The notes beneath the pieces were generated by a model that saw only the letters and a program-made list of their open reading frames with translations, searched no databases and had not been told where the DNA came from. This document shows positions 1-6,558 of a stretch of 10,698 nucleotides of DNA, in pieces. This DNA is from Clostridiales bacterium. GTDB taxonomy: Bacteria; Bacillota; Clostridia; Oscillospirales; Butyricicoccaceae. The translations under genes were made by a program, and so were the position numbers. Location: NCBI GenBank assembly GCA_026419635.1, contig JANZZB010000043.1, positions 1 to 10,698 of the forward strand, in the 5' to 3' direction. Within the stretch, counting starts at the first letter, position 1; each line of letters opens with the position of its first letter.

Positions 1-530
1 CTGTTACATATATGAAAAATATCGCCATAGCTGCGGTAACGGAAGCAAACAAGAGAGTTTATGAGAAATCAAATGAATCTGCCAGTTTTTCCGGTATGGG
101 TACGACGCTTGTCGGCGCCGTTGTTGACGGAAACAAAGCAGTAATTGTTAACGTAGGGGACAGTAGGGCTTATCTTGTTAATCGTGAAAACATCATGAAA
201 ATTTCAAAAGACCATTCTCTTGTGGAAGAAATGCTGTCACGCGGTGATATAACTGAAGAGCAGGCTCGGGTGCACCCGAATAAGAATCTGATTACAAGGG
301 CTCTTGGAGCTGAACCATCGATCAGAGTGGATTCGTTTGTTGTAACACTTAAAAATAATCAATATTTGCTTCTTTGCTCTGACGGGCTTACAAATATGCT
401 TTCTGATCAGGAAATAAAACAGGAGATCCTTAATGGAGGGCTACCGGAAAAATGTTGCGAGCGCTTAGTGAAAAGCGCAGTCGAACACGGCGGGATGGAT
501 AACATTTCTGTTATTCTTCTTTTACTGTAG
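1..530 (+). CDS. prpC: PP2C-type Ser/Thr protein phosphatase PrpC/Stp, 5' truncated
   Basis: This is the C-terminal two thirds of a PPM/PP2C metal-dependent protein phosphatase, which removes phosphate from targets of the partner kinase encoded next. The reading frame is open to the left edge of the window, so the Met codon at 12 is internal. The N-terminal part of the family, including the first metal-binding DGMGG motif, lies outside the window. Visible family motifs are GMGTTLVGAVV, VGDSRAYLV, KDHSLVEEML, the ITRALG stretch, LLCSDGL (metal-binding Asp) and the C-terminal GGMDNISVILL (GxxDN metal-binding Asp). The stop codon overlaps the ribosome binding site of prkC, as expected for a co-transcribed phosphatase/kinase pair. 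Identification as PrpC/Stp rests on the motifs plus the adjacent PASTA kinase, and is firm. Confidence 0.95.
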   Translation, partial: VTYMKNIAIAAVTEANKRVYEKSNESASFSGMGTTLVGAVVDGNKAVIVNVGDSRAYLVNRENIMKISKDHSLVEEMLSRGDITEEQARVHPNKNLITRALGAEPSIRVDSFVVTLKNNQYLLLCSDGLTNMLSDQEIKQEILNGGLPEKCCERLVKSAVEHGGMDNISVILLLL

Positions 531-546
531 GAGGTGAGCCGGATTG
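530..546 (+). promoter_or_regulatory. RBS and TTG start of prkC
   Basis: GGAGGTGAG at 530-538 begins inside the TAG stop of prpC and ends about five bases before a TTG start codon at 544. No ATG is available at the expected place. The TTG start gives MDRYIGKLLDNRYELLEIVG, the normal N-terminus of PASTA kinases. Stop and SD overlap suggests translational coupling of phosphatase and kinase. Confidence 0.85.
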
Positions 547-2574
547 GACAGATATATTGGCAAATTACTTGACAACAGGTATGAGCTTCTGGAGATTGTC
601 GGCACTGGCGGAATGGCAGTTGTATATAAAGCTCTTTGCCATCGCTTAAACCGATATGTCGCTGTTAAAATATTAAAGGACGAGCATCTTGTCGACGCAG
701 AATTTCGTCGGCGTTTTCATGACGAGGCTCAGGCGGTCGCCATGCTTTCGCATCCAAACATTGTTTCAGTCTATGACGTTTCCAGTACGAAGAATACGGA
801 ATATATCGTAATGGAATTGATTGACGGCATCAGCCTGAAGGAATACTTAAAGAAAAAAGGTGCGCTTTCCTGGAAGGAAACGCTTTATTTTTCAACACAA
901 ATCGCAAAAGCGCTATCCCATGCACATAAACGCGGCATTATCCACCGTGATATCAAACCACAGAATATTATGTTGTTATCCGATGGTACAATTAAGGTTG
1001 CTGACTTCGGTATTGCGCGACTTATGGAGCAGAGAAACCAGCATTTTACACAGGAAGCGTTAGGCTCGGTGCATTATGTGGCACCTGAGCAGGCAAAGGG
1101 AAGTTATATTGATGCACGGGCTGACTTATATTCACTCGGCGTTGTGATGTATGAGATGGAGACAGGTCGCCTTCCGTTTGAAGGAGATACACCGGTTGCA
1201 GTTGCTCTGCAGCACATCAACGCAATTCCTCTTATGCCGCGTGAAGTGAAAACTGACATACCACCAGCTTTAGAAGAAATTACAATGAAAGCGATGAATC
1301 CGTCGCTTTCAAGAAGATATGCGTCTGCCGACGATATGCTAATCGATTTGGAGAAATTTCGTTTGAATCCGCAGGTGGCATTCTCGTATCGATCCGAGCA
1401 AGCAAAACAGATTTCACCTGAAGATGATTTGGAACGCACGCAGAAAATTGAAATTCCTCTAAGCAAAAACAAGTTTCACGCAAAAAACGAGGATAATACC
1501 CCTTTACAAATCAAAAAGAGTAAAATACCGTTTTTTAACAGACGCCGTTCTCCAAAAGAGGGCGATGTAATGAACCGTCCGATGGCTCTTGGTCTTATTT
1601 TTGCCACCGCGTTTTTAATCGGCGCTATGATTTTTGCATGGATATTAATCAATCCTGGCGGAAATGCCCCACAGGCCGCAAGCGGAGTTGTGCCCAATCT
1701 TGTCGGAAAAAATTACGCAAATGAAATTTCTTTAGATGATACATTAAAAGATTATAAATTTGATACGTCAAATCAAGAATACAACGATACCGTTCCGGAA
1801 GGTAATGTAATATCCCAGCAGCCAACGGCTGGCAGTGCCATAAAAAAAGGAGATACAATTTACCTGACTTTAAGCCGCGGAGCGCAAAAGTCACAACTGC
1901 CTGATGTATCCGGACTGGAATATAGACAGGCTGAGCTTCAGCTTAAAAACCTTGGATTTGTATTCAAAGAGGATTACGAGAAATCGGACGAAACGTTGCA
2001 GGGATATGTAATTCGCACTGAACCTTCTAAATATTCAGACGTAAAAACCGGAGATGAAATTACCGTCGTAATCAGTTTGGGCAAAGACATTAAACGGGTA
2101 AAAGTTCCGAATGTTATCGGCATGACGGAAAGTCAGGCAAAAACTGCTTTGGAATCGGCAGGACTTTTGTTAGGAAAAGTAGATCGCCAGCAAAGCCAGA
2201 GTCCGGTTGGTGAAGTTATCGAACAAAAAATCCCTGCCCAGCTTGAAATTGACGAAAAAACCGCGGTTGATATCGTATTAAGTTCCGGCAGCACTTCTTC
2301 CGGTACAGATACCAGCAGCACTGATACCGGCGGGTCGTCCGGATCCACTACTCCGGTTAAAAATACGAAAACCGTTTCTGAAACAATTGTTCTACCTTCT
2401 GACCCGGAAAATCAGCATGTAGTCATTAAGCTTAATGGCAACACGGTTTATGATCAAAATAAAAAAGCGTCCGATCAGCAGGTAACGGTGACACTTACGG
2501 GCTCGGGCAGCGGTTATATGACTGTCTATGTCAACAACAAATTAACTTACGAGAAGGTTATCCTGTTTAACTGA
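544..2574 (+). CDS. prkC: PASTA-domain transmembrane Ser/Thr kinase PrkC/Stk
   Basis: This is a membrane receptor kinase that senses muropeptides or lipid II through extracellular PASTA repeats and phosphorylates cytoplasmic proteins on Ser/Thr. The product is 676 residues. Kinase domain, about 12-272: glycine loop GTGGMAVVYKA (20-30), catalytic Lys42 in VAVKIL, HRDIKPQN (134-141), DFG (154-156) and APEQ (180-183). A basic juxtamembrane linker follows, then one transmembrane helix at about 347-369. Three PASTA repeats lie at roughly 381-445, 452-513 and 519-582. After these come a Ser/Thr/Gly-rich linker (580-603) and a beta-rich C-terminal segment (610-676), comparable in position to the Ig-like tail of Bacillus PrkC. 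The activation segment between DFG and APEQ has a single Thr (169), fewer than in Bacillus PrkC. The TGA stop overlaps the ATG of rsgA by one base. Confidence 0.97.
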   Translation: MDRYIGKLLDNRYELLEIVGTGGMAVVYKALCHRLNRYVAVKILKDEHLVDAEFRRRFHDEAQAVAMLSHPNIVSVYDVSSTKNTEYIVMELIDGISLKEYLKKKGALSWKETLYFSTQIAKALSHAHKRGIIHRDIKPQNIMLLSDGTIKVADFGIARLMEQRNQHFTQEALGSVHYVAPEQAKGSYIDARADLYSLGVVMYEMETGRLPFEGDTPVAVALQHINAIPLMPREVKTDIPPALEEITMKAMNPSLSRRYASADDMLIDLEKFRLNPQVAFSYRSEQAKQISPEDDLERTQKIEIPLSKNKFHAKNEDNTPLQIKKSKIPFFNRRRSPKEGDVMNRPMALGLIFATAFLIGAMIFAWILINPGGNAPQAASGVVPNLVGKNYANEISLDDTLKDYKFDTSNQEYNDTVPEGNVISQQPTAGSAIKKGDTIYLTLSRGAQKSQLPDVSGLEYRQAELQLKNLGFVFKEDYEKSDETLQGYVIRTEPSKYSDVKTGDEITVVISLGKDIKRVKVPNVIGMTESQAKTALESAGLLLGKVDRQQSQSPVGEVIEQKIPAQLEIDEKTAVDIVLSSGSTSSGTDTSSTDTGGSSGSTTPVKNTKTVSETIVLPSDPENQHVVIKLNGNTVYDQNKKASDQQVTVTLTGSGSGYMTVYVNNKLTYEKVILFN

Positions 2575-3455
2575 TGATGAAAAAAGGAATTGTATTAAAA
2601 GGGATCAACGGTTTTTTCTATGTGGACACCGGAGAGGGTATCTTTGCATGCCGTGCGCGCGGGAAGCTGCGCCATAAGGATCAATGCCCCGTTGCCGGTG
2701 ACGTCGTTTCTATTGAAATTTTACCGGATAAAACGGGATATTTAATGGAAATCATGCCACGGAAAAATATCCTTTTGCGGCCAGCTGTCTCAAATCTTGA
2801 CAATCTGTTTATCGTAGCATCTTCGGCAGATCCTGTCACAGACCCGTTTTTGATAGACAAGGTTTTAGTTATTGCAAACTGCCGCAAAATTCATGCCGTT
2901 ATATGTATTAATAAATGCGATCTTGATAATGCGGATCATTTGTTTTCAATTTATTGTCATTCCGGCATCCCGGTTATACGTGTAAGTGCAGAAACCGGCG
3001 AGGGCATAGACCGTATAAATGAGTTTATTCACGGGAAGGTATCGGCTTTTACAGGCAATTCCGGAGTAGGAAAATCAAGTATTATTAATCAAATTCATCC
3101 TGAAATTCAACTGGAAACCGGAGAACTTAGTGAAAAAATTGGACGCGGCTGCCATACAACCCGTAAAGTTGAATTAATCAAGCTGGATAGCAATACTTAT
3201 ATTGCCGACACTCCCGGTTTTTCCTCATTTGACCTTGCTAAAATGGATTTTCTTTCAAGAGAAGATCTGGAAAATTCGTTTCATGAATTTGCGGATTATT
3301 TAGGAGGATGCCGGTTTAACGGTTGTTCACATACCAAGGAAAAAGGTTGTGCAATACTCGGTGCGCTTGAGCAGGGAAGAATACACCAAAGCCGTTACCA
3401 AAGCTACCTGCGGCTTTATGAGAGTGTCAAGGATATTAAGGAATGGGAAAAATGA
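2574..3455 (+). CDS. rsgA: Ribosome small subunit-dependent GTPase RsgA (CpgA/YloQ)
   Basis: This is a circularly permuted GTPase that binds the 30S subunit and acts in late small-subunit maturation. The product is 293 residues, the usual length. An N-terminal OB-fold (about 1-67) precedes the permuted G domain, in which motifs occur in the order G4 NKCD (113-116), G5 SAE (138-140), G1 GNSGVGKS (161-168), G2 region GRGCHTTR (190-197) and G3 DTPG (212-215). A zinc-binding module follows at Cys246, Cys251, His253 and Cys259 (C-x4-C-x-H-x5-C). There are two possible starts, ATG at 2574 and ATG at 2577. The first overlaps the prkC stop (TGATG), pointing to coupled translation; the only SD-like match is GAGAAGG near 2551-2557. 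The gene lies between prkC and thiN as in other Firmicutes, but no rpe gene follows it. Confidence 0.97.
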   Translation: MMKKGIVLKGINGFFYVDTGEGIFACRARGKLRHKDQCPVAGDVVSIEILPDKTGYLMEIMPRKNILLRPAVSNLDNLFIVASSADPVTDPFLIDKVLVIANCRKIHAVICINKCDLDNADHLFSIYCHSGIPVIRVSAETGEGIDRINEFIHGKVSAFTGNSGVGKSSIINQIHPEIQLETGELSEKIGRGCHTTRKVELIKLDSNTYIADTPGFSSFDLAKMDFLSREDLENSFHEFADYLGGCRFNGCSHTKEKGCAILGALEQGRIHQSRYQSYLRLYESVKDIKEWEK

Positions 3456-4087
3456 GTACAAAAGCAATTTTATTCGGTGCATCCCCGGAAGCCGACCGAT
3501 CTTATCTAAAAAAGCTTCATGACCTTTACCCGGACGCATTCGTAATTTGTGCTGACAGAGGTGCTGAAATAGCGGCAACGGCCGGTTTTCATCCAAACAT
3601 TGTTATAGGTGATATGGATTCCTTAAAGCGCATTCCATCCGATGTTGAAGTTATAAAATGTGCACCGGAAAAAGACGATCAGGATTTAAAAATCTGCGCC
3701 AGAATTGCGCTTTCTCGCGGGTACCGTGATATCATAATTGTATGCGCAAGCGGGGGACGTCTGGATCACGCAATAGCGAATTTCTACCTTTTGGAATATT
3801 TCTTTGAGAATGAAGCAAAAGCCGAGCTTTTAGACGCGAAAAACCGTGTCTTTATGCATGAAGGCGGGAATATGACGTTAAAAACGGATCCAGATTATCA
3901 GTATTTTGGACTACTTCCTCTAGACTATACTCTTACAGGTGTAACACTCAGGGGACTGAAATATCCGCTTAACCATGTAATATTAAAAAGGCCCGAGGTA
4001 ATATCAGTTAGCAATGAACCAATTGCCTCCGAATATTCTGTTGAAATAGAAAATGGACGGGCTTTAATCGTATTAAGCCGTGATTAA
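3452..4087 (+). CDS. thiN: Thiamine pyrophosphokinase (ThiN type)
   Basis: This enzyme transfers pyrophosphate from ATP to thiamine, making the cofactor thiamine diphosphate (ThDP). With the start at 3452 it has 211 residues, typical of bacterial TPKs. Family motifs seen: CADRGA near the N-terminus, IGDMDS (Asp-rich metal/ATP motif), EKDDQDL, SGGRLDH and a C-terminal SVSNEP segment corresponding to the thiamine-side SxSNE motif. The start was chosen because ATG at 3452 overlaps the rsgA stop in an ATGA arrangement and has AAGGA at 3438-3442 about nine bases upstream. An in-frame ATG at 3443 lies directly against that SD and is unlikely. The gene is last in the prpC-prkC-rsgA-thiN operon, followed by a strong terminator. 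No TPP riboswitch precedes it. Confidence 0.95.
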   Translation: MSTKAILFGASPEADRSYLKKLHDLYPDAFVICADRGAEIAATAGFHPNIVIGDMDSLKRIPSDVEVIKCAPEKDDQDLKICARIALSRGYRDIIIVCASGGRLDHAIANFYLLEYFFENEAKAELLDAKNRVFMHEGGNMTLKTDPDYQYFGLLPLDYTLTGVTLRGLKYPLNHVILKRPEVISVSNEPIASEYSVEIENGRALIVLSRD

Positions 4088-4123
4088 ACAATAACCGTTA
4101 AAATCGTAATAATATACATTTAT

Positions 4124-4150
4124 AAAAAAAGCCGGAATCACCGGCTTTTT
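4124..4150 (+). terminator. Intrinsic terminator after thiN
   Basis: Stem GCCGG (4131-4135) / CCGGC (4141-4145) with a five-base loop AATCA, flanked by an A run (4124-4130) and five T (4146-4150). The A/T flanks extend the stem and make it potentially bidirectional. It closes the prpC-thiN operon 36 bases after the thiN stop. Confidence 0.9.
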
Positions 4151-4252
4151 ACAATTTTTATATGCTTAAAGACTTTCTGACTTTTTCAGTACTATCCAGA
4201 GTGCATTTTCGACAAAAATCCTCTTTTATGAAATTTATATCGCAATGTGGCG

Positions 4253-4274
4253 TTCATTTTGGAACCAAAATGAA
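4253..4274. repeat. Palindrome with 10-bp arms upstream of spoVM, possible operator
   Basis: Arm TTCATTTTGG (4253-4262) and its exact reverse complement CCAAAATGAA (4265-4274) are separated by AA. There is no T run after it, so a terminator is unlikely. It ends about 10 bases before TATACT (4285-4290), a possible -10-like element, and 76 bases before the spoVM start. It could be a binding site for a dimeric regulator or a short RNA hairpin with a GAAC loop. Function is inferred only from position and symmetry. Confidence 0.5.
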
Positions 4275-4337
4275 ATATTCTAACTATACTGTATTGAACG
4301 GGTAGGAATCGTAACATAATGACGACCATCGATTTAC

Positions 4338-4344
4338 GGAGGTG
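4338..4344 (+). promoter_or_regulatory. Strong RBS of spoVM
   Basis: GGAGGTG at 4338-4344 is an almost ideal Shine-Dalgarno match placed six bases before the ATG at 4351. It is the main nucleotide-level support that this very short frame is translated. Confidence 0.85.
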
Positions 4345-4350
4345 CGGCAA

Positions 4351-4428
4351 ATGAAAGTAATCGTAGTGAAACCCCCAAGATTTTTGCGCGGGGTGTTAAA
4401 ACGTTTTTTTGGAATGTACGACGATTAA
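4351..4428 (+). CDS. spoVM: Stage V sporulation protein SpoVM, 25 aa
   Basis: This is a tiny amphipathic peptide made in the mother cell. It inserts in the convex outer forespore membrane and recruits and anchors SpoIVA, starting coat and cortex assembly. The frame is 25 codons plus TAA. The product begins MKVIVVKPPRFLRGVLKRFF and ends GMYDD. It matches the SpoVM pattern: MK start, short hydrophobic stretch, Lys-x-Pro-(K/R)-Phe-Leu, Gly14, amphipathic helix with basic residues, and a polar end. Pro9, described as important for membrane-curvature recognition in Bacillus SpoVM, is present, with an extra Pro8 before it. A perfect RBS precedes it and a hairpin terminator follows. Position also supports the call: spoVM follows thiN in Bacillus subtilis, and here the genes for its partners, sipL-like and spoIVA, come next. 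Most gene finders miss genes of this size. Confidence 0.93.
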   Translation: MKVIVVKPPRFLRGVLKRFFGMYDD

Positions 4429-4434
4429 TCATAA

Positions 4435-4468
4435 GAGTGCGCCGATTATTATAAGACGGCGCACTTTT
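4435..4468 (+). terminator. Hairpin terminator after spoVM
   Basis: Arms AGTGCGCCG (4436-4444) and CGGCGCACT (4457-4465) are perfect complements with a 12-base A/T-rich loop, followed by TTTT (4465-4468). It starts seven bases after the spoVM stop, so spoVM is probably made as a short monocistronic transcript. Confidence 0.8.
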
Positions 4469-4504
4469 ATGTTTAAGAAAAATGGATTCATACGATTAAA
4501 TAAT

Positions 4505-4540
4505 AGCAGCCAGGTTCGTATACCTGGCTGCTTTACTTTT
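4505..4540 (+). terminator. Second terminator-like hairpin downstream of spoVM
   Basis: Arms AGCAGCCAGGT (4505-4515) and ACCTGGCTGCT (4522-4532) form a perfect 11-bp stem with a six-base loop, followed by the T-rich TTTACTTTT (4532-4540). It lies 36 bases after the first spoVM terminator with no gene in between. It may back up that terminator or stop transcription from the other strand. Confidence 0.65.
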
Positions 4541-4708
4541 ATTGGTTTATGATTAGAAGCCAAAGCACAAGCTGGAAGCTATAAGAATTATAAAAACAGT
4601 TTTTAATCCTAAATCTATTTCATTTTTTTTTGAAAAAAAACATAAATATGTTATGGACGAAATATAAATTGAATAGATTTCATCCGAAAAAAGGAGGATG
4701 GCACAGTA
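4541..4708. other. AT-rich leader upstream of the sipL-like gene
   Basis: No gene was seen here. The stretch is rich in A and T runs (T9 at 4623-4631, A8 at 4633-4640). Nine-base inverted repeats AAATCTATT (4611-4619) and AATAGATTT (4672-4680) bracket it, possibly by chance. The promoter of the downstream gene should lie here, but I found no convincing sigmaE or sigmaA match. The RBS AAGGAGG (4691-4697) sits 11 bases before the ATG at 4709. Confidence 0.5.
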
Positions 4709-6229
4709 ATGGAATTACTAAAAAAAACGGTCAAATATTATGAGACAGTCATGGAGAAAAGTATCCTTCACGATGAAAGTAGCGATATGATCGTTTCCGA
4801 CGCATATCCGGATTTTGAACGCATAGTCGGCGCAACGGGAAATGTTTTTATTAAGGACAAGGCGGCGCAGAATGGTCGAGTCCTGATTTCTGGTGTTGTC
4901 AAAGTTACGGCTCTTTGCATGCCAGAAGATGGCAGCAGAATTCATCGAATTGAAGTGCCCGTCAATTTTGCCCACATGGAAGATGGAAACAGAATTACCT
5001 CTAACTCTCTTGTTTCAGTTGAGGCACAAATTCGAAACATTGAGCCGCGTATGGCAAACCCGAGAAAAATTTCTGTCAAAGCCTATATTATTCTAAAAGT
5101 TAGCGTATATGAGGCTTCGGAGAGAGAAATATGCTATGATATCGCGTCCGAAGATCATGAAAAAATGCAGGTACTTAAGAATAAATATGAAGCTTCTCTC
5201 GCGGTCGATGTAAAGGAAAAAAACTTTACAATTATAGAAGATATGGAAATTGGTTCGATGTCCGCATCGCAGGAAATCTGCGGTCATAAGATCTCGATGA
5301 TTAACGAGGAAACGCGTCTCGTTAAAAACAAAGCAATTGTAAAAGGCACTGCGCAAATCCGACTAATGGCGCTAAATGTTGGCACATCGGAGATGTCTAA
5401 TCTTGATTTCCGTCTTCCGTATTCGCAGATCCTTGAAATGGACGGTGTCGACGAAAACTGCGAAATCAGCATGACATCCCATATAAAAAATGCTGATTTT
5501 GTAATGAATGAAAACGACGGGGGTCGAAAACTTCAGTGCATGGTTTCAGTTGAAATTTTTGCTGTTGCATCTTCGAGACAGGTCATAAATGCCGTATGTG
5601 ATGCTTATAGCACGATATATGAGACAAATCTCGAAACGGTTCCTTGTGCTTTTACCGGGCCGATCAACAAAAAAGAGCGGACTGTGGATGTAAACGAAAT
5701 AATTACCTTCGATATGCCGGTTCGGTCTGTTATCGACTATAGCGTGGCACTCGAAGCACCAGAGTTTTATTCAGATCCGGAACCCTCAATCAAATCGATG
5801 GCCTATATCGCAGTACTTTATAAAAACGGAGCCGATGAAATCATTTCAGACACAGCGTCTGTTATGGTAAATTACAAAGAGCCAATGATGAATGAATACT
5901 GTGGCATGAAATGTGAGTGCACTGCCCTCCACTTGACGCCAATGCCGGACGGCACGATGCAAGTCTCAATGTCGGTTCTTTTTGCTGTGAGTGATAAAGA
6001 CTGCGTCAAAATCCCGCATATCCGAAAAGTAGAATTAAACCGTGATCATAAAAAAGAATTCAACCAGAACCTGTCTCTGCTGCTTACCTATATGCCAGGG
6101 GAAGAAAGCCTTTGGTCACTTGCTAAACGCTATAATACAACCGCGATGCAGATTGCCGCTGCGAACGGCTTTGCTCCCGATGAAAGAATTCCGGCGGGAC
6201 GCATGCTGCTCATCCCTTTTGAGCGGTAA
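4709..6229 (+). CDS. sipL: SPOCS (DUF3794)-LysM spore coat morphogenetic protein, SipL-like
   Basis: The likely role is to link the coat to the SpoIVA layer around the forespore, as SipL does in Clostridioides difficile and SpoVID in Bacillus. The product is 506 residues with no signal peptide or membrane segment, consistent with a mother-cell cytoplasmic protein. It appears to be built from beta-rich SPOCS/DUF3794-type segments. One lies near residues 26-145 (LISGVVKVTALC) and a clearer one near 188-300 (VKGTAQIRLMALN, then RLPYSQILEM). A third, more diverged segment may span about 325-440. A LysM domain closes the protein at about 457-503 (GEESLWSLAKRYNT, AAANG, LLIPF). In SipL the LysM domain contacts SpoIVA rather than peptidoglycan. 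A position between spoVM and spoIVA fits this role well. The symbol is assigned by architecture and context, not by alignment; a generic DUF3794-LysM protein is the alternative. Confidence 0.85.
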   Translation: MELLKKTVKYYETVMEKSILHDESSDMIVSDAYPDFERIVGATGNVFIKDKAAQNGRVLISGVVKVTALCMPEDGSRIHRIEVPVNFAHMEDGNRITSNSLVSVEAQIRNIEPRMANPRKISVKAYIILKVSVYEASEREICYDIASEDHEKMQVLKNKYEASLAVDVKEKNFTIIEDMEIGSMSASQEICGHKISMINEETRLVKNKAIVKGTAQIRLMALNVGTSEMSNLDFRLPYSQILEMDGVDENCEISMTSHIKNADFVMNENDGGRKLQCMVSVEIFAVASSRQVINAVCDAYSTIYETNLETVPCAFTGPINKKERTVDVNEIITFDMPVRSVIDYSVALEAPEFYSDPEPSIKSMAYIAVLYKNGADEIISDTASVMVNYKEPMMNEYCGMKCECTALHLTPMPDGTMQVSMSVLFAVSDKDCVKIPHIRKVELNRDHKKEFNQNLSLLLTYMPGEESLWSLAKRYNTTAMQIAAANGFAPDERIPAGRMLLIPFER

Positions 6230-6242
6230 ATCATGTCTGCTG

Positions 6243-6488
6243 AACAAACGCCTATGCGATTTGTTTGTGCGGCTACGCCGCGTAAACCATTGAAAAATGC
6301 TCGGTTTTCAATGGTTGCGGCAATTCTTTGATATCTCATTGAGCCGGCGCATCATAATGATGCGCCGACCCGAGTACAAGGTTGCAAATTCCTTGTACTT
6401 GGCAAATCAAAAATATTTTTGATTTGTTTTGGATATTAAATATCTTTTTATCCGGACGTAACAGCATGTTCTAAAACGGACCTGCTGT
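6243..6488. repeat. Array of eight inverted repeats between sipL and spoIVA
   Basis: There is no gene between 6230 and 6555 other than the spoIVA RBS. The stretch is almost filled by inverted repeats. A: 6243-6251/6256-6265, one bulge. B: 6263-6273/6277-6287, loop TAC, including two G-U pairs. C: AACCATTGAAAA 6285-6296/6305-6316, perfect 12 bp. D: CGGCGCATCAT 6345-6355/6357-6367, perfect 11 bp. E: AGTACAAGG 6373-6381/6391-6399. F: CAAATCAAAAAT 6403-6414/6415-6426, a perfect 24-bp palindrome. G: GATATT 6432-6437/6439-6444, then TTTTT. H: ACAGCA 6461-6466/6483-6488. A, B and C share arm bases, so they would compete. F and G are followed by T runs and might end sipL transcription, but their stems are A/T-rich. 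Function unknown. Confidence 0.75.
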
Positions 6489-6542
6489 AAATATATTGAA
6501 CTATGATAATATAGCAGTTAAAAAACTGAAGATAAAGCCGCA

Positions 6543-6558
6543 AGGAGGAGTGGGCGTG
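6543..6558 (+). promoter_or_regulatory. RBS and GTG start of spoIVA
   Basis: AGGAGG at 6543-6548 lies seven bases before GTG at 6556. This start gives V(M)ESRNIYEEIALRT, which lines up with the N-terminus of Bacillus SpoIVA (as remembered) and yields 492 residues, the same length. The upstream in-frame TTG at 6496 has no SD and adds 20 residues foreign to the family. Confidence 0.9.

Noticed and set aside
3443..3451. thiN start at ATG 3443
   Set aside because: It abuts the AAGGA site with no spacing. ATG 3452 has proper spacing and the typical ATGA overlap with the rsgA stop.
4272..4292. sigmaE promoter for spoVM built from AAATATT (4273-4279) and TATACTGT (4285-4292)
   Set aside because: Both boxes resemble the consensus, but the gap is 5 bases instead of 13-15, so they cannot form one promoter.
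4541..4708. Riboswitch or regulated leader before the sipL-like gene
   Set aside because: Only A/T runs and one 9-base inverted repeat pair are present; no conserved riboswitch core was recognised.
6243..6488. CRISPR array
   Set aside because: The units are different palindromes with no common repeat and no regular spacer length; no cas gene nearby.
6496..6555. 20-codon N-terminal extension of spoIVA from TTG at 6496
   Set aside because: No SD before 6496. GTG 6556 has AGGAGG at ideal distance and gives the 492-residue family length and N-terminus.
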